Shown: positions 1 through 7,930 of the stretch, piece by piece
Layout of the letters: each line of letters starts with the position of its first letter
Numbering within the stretch: the stretch's first letter is position 1
Assembly (NCBI GenBank): GCA_934663885.1
Contig: CAKUKW010000019.1
Location: forward strand, 1 to 18,206
Length of the DNA stretch: 18,206 bases
Origin: an uncultured Tidjanibacter sp.
GTDB taxonomy: Bacteria; Bacteroidota; Bacteroidia; Bacteroidales; Rikenellaceae
Reading direction: 5' to 3'
Notes under the pieces: model-generated
Seen by the model: the letters and a program-made list of their open reading frames with translations, nothing else
Database searches by the model: none
What the model was told of the DNA's origin: nothing
Translations under genes and position numbers: made by a program

Positions 1-31
1 CCCCTTCGCACCCTGCCGTTTTGCGGGGCAT
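1..31 (-). CDS. Possible start of the next operon gene (partial, runs off the left edge)
   Basis: An ATG lies 14 bases after the stop codon of the GspJ-like pseudopilin gene, on the same strand, with AAGG a few bases upstream. Only ten codons are inside the window (MPRKTAGCEG), with no stop. The tight spacing is what is seen elsewhere in this operon, so a further gene is plausible. Ten residues do not allow a family assignment. The GspF/PilC-type platform protein is absent from the visible part of the operon and could lie here, but that is only a guess. Confidence 0.3.
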   Translation of the reverse strand, partial: MPRKTAGCEG

Positions 32-45
32 TACCTTGATATGTG

Positions 46-582
46 CTATTTATCTTCATCTTCCGCGTATTCTTTTTCTATCCTTTCCGCTTCCATGACC
101 GCTTTTTCTGCATCCAGGCGTCGCCTGCAGAAACTGACGGCTACCGTACCGACTCCCAGTAACAGCGAATCCACCCTGCCAGGATTATCCCCGCTGTATG
201 TGATACGGTATGCCGTCAGGCCTAGGGAAAGCGTGTCCTCCTTTCCGTCGGCATTCTTCAGTATTATCAGGGGCTCTTCTATTTCAAGCGTTATATATTT
301 GTGTCCCTTTTTGTAAAATTCCATACTCCTGCCACTACCGGCAATGCTGTCGCTCGAATGGAAAAGTCGTTCGAGCAGAAAGTACTCTTCCATGGCCGCA
401 GAGGACATTACCATATTCCCCGCTATGCGGCGGCGAAATTTCTCGAACAGCATGAATCCGTCGATGATGCCCACCAGTACGATCCCGGAAATAACCATTA
501 CCACGAGCGTTTCGGCAAGCGTAAAAGCTTTTTTCACAGCCCCGGTTTTTTGCACCCCGTATTTTAACCTGCGGCTTTTCAT
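46..582 (-). CDS. GspJ/PilW-like pseudopilin
   Basis: A 178-residue pseudopilin, probably a minor component of the pseudopilus tip. The N-terminus has a basic leader (KTGAVKKA) followed by FTLAETLVVMVISGIVLVGII. That is a type IV prepilin site: the predicted cut is after Ala19 and Glu24 sits at mature position +5, followed by a hydrophobic helix to about residue 43. The rest is a hydrophilic globular domain with a charged C-terminal tail rich in Glu, Asp and Lys. The length and its place as the last of three pseudopilins suggest the GspJ/PilW class, but the head domain is too divergent for certainty. Its ATG overlaps the stop of the preceding GspI-like gene by four bases, which indicates translational coupling. 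The residue before the cleavage site is Ala rather than the usual Gly. Confidence 0.75.
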   Translation of the reverse strand: MKSRRLKYGVQKTGAVKKAFTLAETLVVMVISGIVLVGIIDGFMLFEKFRRRIAGNMVMSSAAMEEYFLLERLFHSSDSIAGSGRSMEFYKKGHKYITLEIEEPLIILKNADGKEDTLSLGLTAYRITYSGDNPGRVDSLLLGVGTVAVSFCRRRLDAEKAVMEAERIEKEYAEDEDK

Positions 583-935
583 AACTCCCCAACTTTCAGT
601 ATCCGGTGCCTGACGGTATGATTCCCGCGTGAAACCTTCACCGTAAAGAGGATCTCATTTACGTCCGGCATATCTTTGTAAGTGGAAACCAGAATCATTA
701 TGGTTCCCCATTCATATTCATTTTCATATTCCCCTTCGGGAAAAGTTTCTGTTTCGAAAGCGTTTATGCAGGCCCTGAAATCTGCTTCAGCCTGCAGTAG
801 GCCCCCGGAGTCCGGTAATACCGCAACCCGCGTAAGGGTTTCCATGGCGATAATGAACATTATCAGGAACAACACCGAGGCGACGATTGCCTCGATGAGC
901 GAAGAGCCTTCGAGCCTGTTTTTCAATACAGCCAT
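579..935 (-). CDS. GspI/PilV-like minor pseudopilin
   Basis: A 118-residue minor pseudopilin. The leader MAVLKNRLEG is followed by SSLIEAIVASVLFLIMFIIAM. Cleavage after Gly10 would leave Glu at mature +5, the classic prepilin peptidase signature, followed by the hydrophobic N-terminal helix. The C-terminal part is short and beta-prone (WGTIMILVSTYKD, ILFTVKVSRGNHTVRHRILKV), which fits the small GspI/PilV class. The start overlaps the upstream GspK-position gene by 13 bases, and the stop overlaps the next pseudopilin's ATG by four. It is known for the family that GspI, GspJ and GspK form the pseudopilus tip complex; applying that here is inference from order and size. Confidence 0.75.
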   Translation of the reverse strand: MAVLKNRLEGSSLIEAIVASVLFLIMFIIAMETLTRVAVLPDSGGLLQAEADFRACINAFETETFPEGEYENEYEWGTIMILVSTYKDMPDVNEILFTVKVSRGNHTVRHRILKVGEL

Positions 936-2158
936 TTCACAGTCTTCTTAGGGTAATGGTTTCCTGCCCACAGGGGAAAAGCTATTGCCTCCGATCCGTA
1001 TATCCGCACGTTGTAAAGCATGTTTATGTAAAATCCCTGTGGGGCGTAATAATTGGGCTGGGTGGCATAGAGGCTTCCCGTTACCGTTCCGTGAATTTCC
1101 GCCACTCCGTCTATCCACACCAGCCCGCGCACTTTTACTCCTTCATCCTGCGTATAGTTTGGCAGGTTTTGCCTTTTGGTTTTTGTTTCCCTTTTGCGGC
1201 AGATGACATAACCATTGACCTCGCTGCCCGTCGCGACGCTTATGTGGGAATATTCGCCCGCCGCCGTAATTGCAATCCCGGAAGGGTATTTCAGGATCAC
1301 GTTCCTGCCTACCGTCAGGCTGTCCGCTGCGAATGCCTGCAGGCTTCCTGAAAATCCGTCCCCTATGAATATTTTAGGAGCCACCAGTAAGACATCCTCC
1401 AATACCGACGTGCATCCCACTTTTATTGCGGCATCCGAACTGACTATTATATTTCCCGTCAGGGTTACTCCCGAAAGGCTATCGGCAATCACATACAGCG
1501 TAGGCTCCGTGAAACTGTTCGAGAGCTCATTCACATCCAGCGGAGCCGAATATATCTTTACATTACGTATCATCTGATCGAACTCTTCTACAGGAGGAGC
1601 GTAAGGTGCCGGCAGTCGCTCTTCCGAAATACCCACACGCTTTTCCGGTAATCGCTCGCCACTGTAAAAATCGGATTTGACCTGCCCGTATACGATCCCC
1701 TTACCCGGAATCCGTACGTCGCCGCGTATGTCGCTCTTTCCGGCTATGGTGAGTGCCCGGCGGTTGTCGGGGATATAAAGCGCCGCCTGCGATTCGTCCG
1801 GCACGCCGGCTCCTATTAGCTGGGCACGCTTAGTTTTCCCATCGCTGCATGTCGCCGTCACCAATTCATAAAGACCCCAGTAACCGGCTTTTAGGGTTAC
1901 CTCGGATGCAGGCTCATCATTGAACAGGAGGAATGAGCCCGACTCGTCCGTCTTTTCGGCAAAAAAGCTGTCTTGCCGGTAAAGCATCAGCGCAGCGTCG
2001 AGCCACGCCTCTTTCTGGCGGGCCGCGGCGTTCCCGTAATAGAGCCTGTTGCCCGAGTCGGCAAGCCCGAAAAGGACGACTACCGCAACCAGCATCAATG
2101 TCCCGACGACCAGCGCCACTGGAAGTACGGCCGCATCTATTTTTCCTTTATTTTTCAA
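923..2158 (-). CDS. Membrane-anchored beta-rich protein in the GspK/PilX position
   Basis: A 411-residue protein whose family I do not recognise with confidence. Residues 11-31 (VLPVALVVGTLMLVAVVVLFG) form one transmembrane helix after a short basic N-terminus (MKNKGKIDA). There is no canonical prepilin motif: no G/A followed by a residue, three hydrophobics and Glu. From about residue 130 the sequence becomes a series of short beta-prone stretches (ALTIAGKSDIRGDVRIPGKG, ITAAGEYSHISVATGSEVNG, VRGLVWIDGVAEIHGTVTGS), like the repetitive polymer-forming beta-helix of bactofilin-type domains. It lies six bases after the GspC/PilP-like gene and overlaps the GspI-like gene, where GspK or PilX would sit in related loci. 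It could be a divergent tip pseudopilin or a separate periplasmic scaffold. Confidence 0.6.
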   Translation of the reverse strand: MKNKGKIDAAVLPVALVVGTLMLVAVVVLFGLADSGNRLYYGNAAARQKEAWLDAALMLYRQDSFFAEKTDESGSFLLFNDEPASEVTLKAGYWGLYELVTATCSDGKTKRAQLIGAGVPDESQAALYIPDNRRALTIAGKSDIRGDVRIPGKGIVYGQVKSDFYSGERLPEKRVGISEERLPAPYAPPVEEFDQMIRNVKIYSAPLDVNELSNSFTEPTLYVIADSLSGVTLTGNIIVSSDAAIKVGCTSVLEDVLLVAPKIFIGDGFSGSLQAFAADSLTVGRNVILKYPSGIAITAAGEYSHISVATGSEVNGYVICRKRETKTKRQNLPNYTQDEGVKVRGLVWIDGVAEIHGTVTGSLYATQPNYYAPQGFYINMLYNVRIYGSEAIAFPLWAGNHYPKKTVKWLY

Positions 2159-2164
2159 AAACAG

Positions 2165-2611
2165 TTATTTAATTATGTAGTTATGGCTTCTTTTCCTCAC
2201 AGATACCGAATCAGCCCATATCGCGGTAACCTTGTATCCTCCAATTGTGTCGCCCCTGCCGAATATCCTTGCCGAAGTGCCGTCGCTTATCATGGCATAG
2301 ATACGGCCACCCTGCACAAGGGTGCCTTTGAAAGCCAGCGCAGGAGGGGCGGGCGGATCCACCGTGACGGCAGCCTGCGAACCATACTGCCTCTCCGCAG
2401 GCCGTGGCTTGGACTTTTCGAGGAAAGGGTCCCTGTAATCCAACAGTAGTGTGCGGTCCGCTTCGGCTCTATCTGCGGAAGCGGCCTTTTTCTGGGTTTG
2501 CGCCTGTGGAATATCGGGTGCACGGTAGGATATTACTTTCGCGATAATTACAGCCCATAATACCAGGACCGCTCCGAACAACAGGTATGTCGTCAGTTTC
2601 CTGCTTTTCAT
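2165..2611 (-). CDS. GspC/PilP-like inner-membrane linker protein
   Basis: A 148-residue bitopic protein that would connect the inner-membrane platform to the secretin. Residues 8-27 form a single transmembrane helix after a basic cytoplasmic tip (MKSRKLTTY). A disordered Gln/Lys/Ala-rich linker follows, then the motif LLLDYRDPFL at about 56-64, which resembles the DPF motif of PilP and GspC. The C-terminal domain (about 91-148) has the pattern of a GspC homology region: LAFKGTLVQGGRIYAMI, then GDTIGGYKVTAIWADSVSVR. I chose the ATG at 2611. An in-frame TTG 24 bases upstream lies inside the preceding lipoprotein gene and is less likely. The gap to that gene is ten bases. The order L-M-lipoprotein-C next to a secretin supports the assignment. 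Confidence 0.7.
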   Translation of the reverse strand: MKSRKLTTYLLFGAVLVLWAVIIAKVISYRAPDIPQAQTQKKAASADRAEADRTLLLDYRDPFLEKSKPRPAERQYGSQAAVTVDPPAPPALAFKGTLVQGGRIYAMISDGTSARIFGRGDTIGGYKVTAIWADSVSVRKRSHNYIIK

Positions 2612-2621
2612 GCCGTGTGTT

Positions 2622-4436
2622 TTAAGGGGTTTCAACCCTGAAACCGTAAATTTGCGGGGTAGTCGAATAATTACCGTTAACTGCCTGTATCCGCCACTGG
2701 TAAATGCCTTCCGGAAGAATGATTTTAAATGAGTTATCCGAAAGACTCCTGTCGTCTACCACCTGGGCGATGTTTCCGAACGACGGAGAGACTATCGTTA
2801 CTTTATATTCCTCCGCGCCGGCAAGCCGATCCCAGAGGAAAGTGAGCTCGGGCCCCGTCAGCACGGCCCCTTCCTTAGGCGAGATCACGTTTACGTTTTT
2901 GTCCCGTATATCGCTGTCGGTTTTGACGGAGAAGGAATTGGCCTGCGGGACGGTCTGCGATGTGGCATTCAGCCCCTGTATGCGCCACTGGTATGTACCG
3001 TCCGCAAGATCCATCCTTACGACAGTCTCCGTAACGGTCATATCGTCTACGAATATCTGGACGTTGTCGAAAGAGGGTGAAACCACTGTCAGCCTGTATT
3101 TTTCGGCCCCCCTCAGCGGTTCCCACGCAAAAGCAACTTTTCCGGTGCCCATCTCTATACCGGGTGTCGGTGCAATTATGGTTACCTGCCGGTCGCTTAT
3201 GTCACCGCCTGTATCGACGCTGAAACCGTAAACTTGCGGGGAGGTATGCGAGGAAGCGTTCATGGCGGTTATCTTCCACTGGTAAATTCCATCCGGAAGC
3301 TCGATCCGGAGCGTTGTCCCGGAAACCGTTTCATCCGCCGCCACCGAAACGGGAGCGTCGAAAGAGGGTGAAACTACGGTGACCCTGTAGTTTTCGGCTC
3401 CCGTGAGCGGCTCCCAAAGGAATGTCGCCGTCGGCGTTTTTATGGCGGCTCCTTCCACAGGGGCTATGATTGTCACGCTTTTTCCCGCGAGGTCTTCCGT
3501 AGTTCTTACGCTGAAATCAAATATTTCAGGAAGGCTTTCATAGACTTTATTTGCTGCGGTTATTTTCCACTGGTAATCCCCGTGGGGTATTTCCGCCTTC
3601 ACCACGCGCCCCGTAAGCACACTGTCGATCAGAATTTTTTTAGCCGCTGCGAAAGACGGCTCTGCTACTATGACCCTGTAAGTCTCCGCTCCTTTCAGGG
3701 GCTCCCAGGCGAAAACAACATCACCGGTGGTGATTTCCGCATCTTTTGCGGGAGAAATTATACGCACCCTGCCGCCGCTTATATCCTCTGAAGATTTTAC
3801 CCTAAAGAGGTGGTTTTGCGGCTCACCGGAATAATTATCATTAAAAGCCTGCAGCCGCCAGCAGTAATCTCCGTCATCAAACTGCTGGCGGAATACAGCT
3901 CCTGTCAGGGTCGTGTCGGCAACCACGCCTCCCGCCTCATCTTCCATAGAAGAAATCACAACCCTGTACCTGTCGGCTCCGGGGAGCTCCTCCCATGAGA
4001 AAGCCACATCCGCGGAATTTACCACCGAACCATCCTCAGGAGATATCACGGTAACGCTCTTGCCTGTTATGTCCTTAACCGTCCTGACCGTGAAGCCCAT
4101 AGTCTGAGCAGCGGTTTTATATTCCGAATTAAAGGCCTGCAACCGCCACTGGTAATCGCCCGATAGAAGCTCCTCCGATTTAAAAATATTTTCATACAGC
4201 AGCGTATCCGCCAGGTTGACGCTGACGTCCGTAAAGGAGGGTGAAACGAGTATCAACCGGTAGTGTTCGGCCTGTTCTAGCGGCTCCCAGGAGAAGCTGG
4301 CGCTGCCGCCCGTAAGGTGGGCGCCTGACGAAGGAGCGATGATTTCGATGGTGTCGCCGCTGATGTCCTTTACGAGCAGTACGTCGCATGAGGTAATAAG
4401 GAATAAGAAGGCGATTAGCGGAATAATCTTTTTCAT
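2622..4436 (-). CDS. Lipoprotein with six FN3-like repeats, embedded in the secretion operon
   Basis: A 604-residue lipoprotein. The signal peptide MKKIIPLIAFLFLITSC has a lipobox with Cys17 as the predicted lipidated residue. The whole remainder is six tandem repeats of 96-98 residues starting near residues 24, 122, 218, 315, 412 and 509. Each begins D-I/L-x-G/D followed by a V-x-I-I-x-P strand, continues through a F-x-W-E-x-L-x-G-A-E-x-Y-R-V core, and ends with a G-x-Y-Q-W-R/K-I-x-A-x-N and F-x-V strand. This is an immunoglobulin/fibronectin type III-like sandwich. It is co-transcribed with the machine, its ATG overlapping the GspM/PilO-like stop by four bases. It might act as an outer-membrane scaffold, a pilotin-like partner of the secretin, or a surface adhesin or substrate. 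The sequence does not decide between these. Confidence 0.8.
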   Translation of the reverse strand: MKKIIPLIAFLFLITSCDVLLVKDISGDTIEIIAPSSGAHLTGGSASFSWEPLEQAEHYRLILVSPSFTDVSVNLADTLLYENIFKSEELLSGDYQWRLQAFNSEYKTAAQTMGFTVRTVKDITGKSVTVISPEDGSVVNSADVAFSWEELPGADRYRVVISSMEDEAGGVVADTTLTGAVFRQQFDDGDYCWRLQAFNDNYSGEPQNHLFRVKSSEDISGGRVRIISPAKDAEITTGDVVFAWEPLKGAETYRVIVAEPSFAAAKKILIDSVLTGRVVKAEIPHGDYQWKITAANKVYESLPEIFDFSVRTTEDLAGKSVTIIAPVEGAAIKTPTATFLWEPLTGAENYRVTVVSPSFDAPVSVAADETVSGTTLRIELPDGIYQWKITAMNASSHTSPQVYGFSVDTGGDISDRQVTIIAPTPGIEMGTGKVAFAWEPLRGAEKYRLTVVSPSFDNVQIFVDDMTVTETVVRMDLADGTYQWRIQGLNATSQTVPQANSFSVKTDSDIRDKNVNVISPKEGAVLTGPELTFLWDRLAGAEEYKVTIVSPSFGNIAQVVDDRSLSDNSFKIILPEGIYQWRIQAVNGNYSTTPQIYGFRVETP

Positions 4437-4960
4437 ATCGTTTGTTTTATTGTTATTTGCTGGAATATTATAGTAAGCCGCAACTGTTTTGTGCGGGTAC
4501 GGAGATCGGTTTCGGTTTTGTATACAGCGGAAACCACGCGGTAGCCGTTAGGAGCTTCTTCAATGGCCATCAACACTTCGGTGAGCGGGATAAACCTGCC
4601 TGTAAGTACAACTTCTGCTGCATATAGCTCTATGTTATCTTCCTTTTGCAGGAGGTACGGAGTATAGTTTACGGCGGTTACCTTAGATTCCTGCAGTATG
4701 GGCATTAATTTCCCGAGCAGCGCACCCGTATGTATATCGTCGCCCTGTTGCAGGGCGTCGGCGGAGCGCCTGTCCGCAGATCCGCTACCGCTCGCATTTG
4801 CAGCTTCCTGCTCAGCCTGCGCAATTAGTTTTTCCGTGTTTTCAACCTCGCGGTTCAGTTCGGTAGTTTTCGAAATACCCAGTAACCAGATCATAAGCGG
4901 GACGCCTATCAGCAGCGTCGCCATCTTTAATGCTCCCTCATATTTGCGGGGCTTATTCAT
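4433..4960 (-). CDS. GspM/PilO-like inner-membrane assembly protein
   Basis: A 175-residue bitopic protein. A short basic cytoplasmic tip (MNKPRKYEG) precedes a transmembrane helix at about 11-29 (LKMATLLIGVPLMIWLLGI). A Glu/Gln/Ala-rich coiled-coil segment follows at about 34-58 (LNREVENTEKLIAQAEQEAANA), then a low-complexity Ser/Gly/Asp linker. The C-terminal half (about 80-170) has the alternation of a ferredoxin-like fold (KVTAVNYTPYL, ELYAAEVVLTGRFIPLTEVLMAIEE, LRLTIIFQQI). This layout is that of PilO and GspM, which pair with PilN/GspL in the inner membrane. Four-base ATGA overlaps join it to both the GspL/PilN-like gene before it and the FN3-repeat lipoprotein gene after it. Family membership rests on architecture and position, not on a diagnostic motif. 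Confidence 0.65.
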   Translation of the reverse strand: MNKPRKYEGALKMATLLIGVPLMIWLLGISKTTELNREVENTEKLIAQAEQEAANASGSGSADRRSADALQQGDDIHTGALLGKLMPILQESKVTAVNYTPYLLQKEDNIELYAAEVVLTGRFIPLTEVLMAIEEAPNGYRVVSAVYKTETDLRTRTKQLRLTIIFQQITIKQTI

Positions 4961-5958
4961 AGGGCTATCTCTATTTCGAAAATGTAAATGCCGTCGCGTC
5001 CCCGTTCGAGGCGCCGCAGCTGGATCCCGGGGAAGATCCCGGAGGATGAAAGCGAGCTGTTAAATACGGATACGGGCGCCGACTCCGGCGATTCGCCCCT
5101 TATCAGCACTATACCCGTGGTTACCTGTAAAGGCTTGTTTTCGCTGATCTTTTTTGCCAATGGATGTACCGATATTTCGGTAAGCATAATACCTTCTGGG
5201 GTTGCCGCCGCAATCCTGTCGGCGATGAATGAATACGGCAGTTTCGCTGCGGGCAGTAGCGTGGCGTAAAACCTATCCTCCCCACTCCGGCGCTTGCTTT
5301 CTCCTTCGGTACTCTTCCTTACATTGTTTAGCTGGGCGGTTTGGCTTGCGTACTTCTGCCGGATCGAGTCCTGTACGAAATAATTTACGACGAGAACGAG
5401 CAGGGCTGCCCCCAGTACCGGAAGGAGAAGTTTGGAGAATGTGAGAGACAAAACCCTGCCCGAGTGCTCGGATGGAGTGAATACTTTCTTTAAGGAGAGG
5501 CCTTCCGTGAAAAATTCTTCAGCGGCCTGCTTTGCTTCCTTCAATATGTCGTTGCTGCCGTCGAAGCGGGTATCGGTCAGCGTTATTTTATATGGGTCCA
5601 GTTCTTCGAGCAACTCCACATATTGCTCTGCCCGCATAAAAGTTAACTTCTGCCCCCCCTTTTCATCGGGCTCCGAAGCGAAAACGAATTCCTCGGGCTT
5701 GGAGGTAATGTTTGTCGCAGCGTCGCTGCTCGCGGGATAATACTTGCTGATAACCGTTTTGCCCGTAACTATCAGTGCGAACGGGTCGGATTGTTTTTTT
5801 CCCTTTAGGGACGAGAGCTGGAAATTACTTACCCGCCGCCTGATCCTGGCCGAGCCCTTATGCATAACCAGATGGAAAAGCGTATAACGCCACCCCTCTT
5901 CCGTGAGGGCGGCGGCGAGTACACACAGGCGCGGGAATATCAGGGTGGAAAATCTCAT
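4957..5958 (-). CDS. GspL/PilN-like inner-membrane assembly protein
   Basis: A 333-residue protein with a cytoplasmic N-terminal domain of about 170 residues, one transmembrane helix at about 175-195 (SKLLLPVLGAALLVLVVNYF), and a periplasmic domain of about 135 residues. Just after the membrane there is a charged helical stretch (SIRQKYASQTAQLNNVRKSTEGESKRR). The region from about 250 to 333 (TPEGIMLTEISVHPL, TTGIVLIRGESPESAPVSVFNSSL, GIYIFEIEI) follows the ferredoxin-like pattern of PilN and GspL, including an IRG/ITG-type strand. The cytoplasmic part (SDPFALIVTGKTVISKYYP) may be a reduced actin-like domain as in GspL, which recruits the ATPase. It starts 16 bases after the secretin stop and overlaps the GspM/PilO-like gene by four bases. 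I am fairly sure of the role and less sure of the exact family name. Confidence 0.65.
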   Translation of the reverse strand: MRFSTLIFPRLCVLAAALTEEGWRYTLFHLVMHKGSARIRRRVSNFQLSSLKGKKQSDPFALIVTGKTVISKYYPASSDAATNITSKPEEFVFASEPDEKGGQKLTFMRAEQYVELLEELDPYKITLTDTRFDGSNDILKEAKQAAEEFFTEGLSLKKVFTPSEHSGRVLSLTFSKLLLPVLGAALLVLVVNYFVQDSIRQKYASQTAQLNNVRKSTEGESKRRSGEDRFYATLLPAAKLPYSFIADRIAAATPEGIMLTEISVHPLAKKISENKPLQVTTGIVLIRGESPESAPVSVFNSSLSSSGIFPGIQLRRLERGRDGIYIFEIEIAL

Positions 5959-5974
5959 TGTCAGAAATAGTTTC

Positions 5975-7852
5975 TCAGTATACCACGGTCGGTTTTATGA
6001 AAATGTTGAGCTTTGTCTCCTCCTTATTGTCTACCCGCTGGCCGAAAATCCATCGCAGGACGGGTACGCGTGAAATGAAAGGAAGTCCCTTCGTTGATTT
6101 GTTTCTGTGGTTGCGGTCGATCCCCCCTAGCAGCACCATCTCCTCGTTCAGAACCCGTATCTCGGACTTAAAACTGCGCGTAGCGGTTCCCGGTGGAGTT
6201 TCCTTGTCTTCCTCGGTCGTGAACTCGGTTTGGGCCAACTCTATGGAAAGGGTGATTTCTCCGTTACCGCTTACGTACGGGACGATCTTCAACTCCAGGT
6301 TGGCATCTATGTATTTCCATACGTAGGAACTCGTCTGGATCGGATTCTGGGATCCCATTAATGATTCAGTAACCTCTTTATAGTGTCGCCTCTGCCCGCT
6401 TTTTAGCTCCGCCTCGTGGCCGTTGAGGGTCGACAGTTTCGGAGTGGAGTGAAGCTCTATGTCGCCATTGGCCTCCATAAGTTTGAGGTTGGCGTAAAAA
6501 TTGGGGTTCACTTTGCCGAGATTTACCGAGCCGAATCCGTTGAAGCTGTTTATCAGGCTGTTGATTGCGGAAGCTCCCAGCGTGAGGTCGAGTCCGGGAC
6601 TTAGCTGGCCCGTAGTGGCCGTGGGTGCCTCACCTACGCCGAGCGATATTCCCGCCTCGTTCTTGAGGTTTTTGGTAGTCTCGGCTATGAGAACTTCTAT
6701 TGTAATGAGCGGTACGGTTTTATCCACCGATTTGAGGAACTGCTCCACCCTGGCCACTTTTCTCTGGTCACCGCTTAGTATGAGGCTGTTCAGCTCCTTG
6801 AAAGCATTCACGTTGACCCCGTCTTTAATATCTTTCGGGATTGCCTCTTCGAGCATTGTTACCGTACGGTTATGGAGAGTGACCACTTTCACGGAAGCAA
6901 GCGCCTGCTCTTTCGACGCCCCGAACATGTAGATGCCCTCTTCTTCATAATATGAGAATGTGGTTCCCGTAAAAAGGACTTTCAGGAACGTGTGAAGCTC
7001 CACGTCTTTCAGGTAAAGGCTGGTGTGACCGGAGATCGGGGAGATGAAATAATAGTTCAATCCCATCCGCTCGCAGACTGTGCACAGGATGTCGTATATC
7101 TCGCCCCGCTCTATCTGTGCCGTGACCATACCGAGGCTGTCTGTCACGAGTTGGTTTTCCGATATGCTCCTCTTACGCGAAAAGGAGCCGGCATCGGCTT
7201 TCGCCATCTCTTCCGTAAAGACTTCCAGTGTCCATAGGTTTTCCACCTTTTTTGTTGCCCGCAGGCCGTTTACAGATGCAAGCGTCGTTACTGCTTCGTC
7301 GACAGGCAGCCCGACGGCATATCCTGAAACCTGTTTCGTGAGTATCTGGGACGGAACGGCCAGGTTTATTCCGGAGGCGTCGGCCATTAACTTTACGACA
7401 TCGGATAAGGCCACGCTTTTTAGGTTATAGCTGAGGGCCGGGCCCGTGGAGTGGTATATTATCCTGGGGACAGGTTCCGCAGGATCGGGCTCGGCGTAAG
7501 GGTAGACCGATACGATATTGCCTACCACATCCATATCCAACGCATATTCTTTACACAGAAAATAGAGCAGGTCGTCTATGCGCGTTCGCTTGAAATTACA
7601 GTTTATGGAGAGGCTCCCGTCGCCTTTGTAGCTTATACTTACGTTGCTTGCCTTCGCTACGTTGCGCAGCAGGTCGCCTACCGGCAGGCTTCCGATGTAA
7701 AGGTCCACTTCCGAAGCGTAGGCGGGGTCGGCGGCCACGAGGAGCTCCAGCTTTTCCTTTATGCGGTCGAGCCTGTCCCCCTGCGCCGAAATATTATGCG
7801 CAGGAAGGAGTAAAACGAAAAATATGGAAAATTTTAGTAAAAAATGGTTCAT
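5975..7852 (-). CDS. gspD: GspD/PilQ-family secretin (outer-membrane channel)
   Basis: A 625-residue secretin, the multimeric outer-membrane channel of type II secretion and type IV pili. I chose the ATG at 7852, which gives a Sec signal peptide (MNHFLLKFSIFFVLLLPAHNISAQ). The N-terminal periplasmic part shows three STN/N0-like modules at about 50-115, 145-210 and 245-310. A secretin N-domain follows at about 322-380, containing LNSLILSGDQRKVARVEQFLKSVD. The C-terminal secretin domain (about 380-625) has PLITIEVLIAETT, the strand TPKLSTLNGHEAELKSG, and the signature VLLGGIDRN followed by KGLPFISRVPVLRWIFGQR, ending in KLNIFIKPTVVY. There is no obvious C-terminal S-domain for a pilotin, since the protein stops right after the last barrel strands. 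It lies 78 bases downstream of the ATPase gene. Confidence 0.92.
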   Translation of the reverse strand: MNHFLLKFSIFFVLLLPAHNISAQGDRLDRIKEKLELLVAADPAYASEVDLYIGSLPVGDLLRNVAKASNVSISYKGDGSLSINCNFKRTRIDDLLYFLCKEYALDMDVVGNIVSVYPYAEPDPAEPVPRIIYHSTGPALSYNLKSVALSDVVKLMADASGINLAVPSQILTKQVSGYAVGLPVDEAVTTLASVNGLRATKKVENLWTLEVFTEEMAKADAGSFSRKRSISENQLVTDSLGMVTAQIERGEIYDILCTVCERMGLNYYFISPISGHTSLYLKDVELHTFLKVLFTGTTFSYYEEEGIYMFGASKEQALASVKVVTLHNRTVTMLEEAIPKDIKDGVNVNAFKELNSLILSGDQRKVARVEQFLKSVDKTVPLITIEVLIAETTKNLKNEAGISLGVGEAPTATTGQLSPGLDLTLGASAINSLINSFNGFGSVNLGKVNPNFYANLKLMEANGDIELHSTPKLSTLNGHEAELKSGQRRHYKEVTESLMGSQNPIQTSSYVWKYIDANLELKIVPYVSGNGEITLSIELAQTEFTTEEDKETPPGTATRSFKSEIRVLNEEMVLLGGIDRNHRNKSTKGLPFISRVPVLRWIFGQRVDNKEETKLNIFIKPTVVY

Positions 7853-7930
7853 GGGCGTTATTCTATTTATAGGATGCTGTTGGGCAACTTCCCGGAGAAA
7901 TAAATTCCTCTTTCCTATTGCGGCCACCTA

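Noticed and set aside
2622..4436. Regular direct repeats of about 290 bp that could suggest a tandem array or CRISPR-like structure
   Set aside because: The period equals a 96-98 residue protein domain, the frame is open throughout, and similarity is concentrated at conserved FN3-like residues. They are coding repeats.
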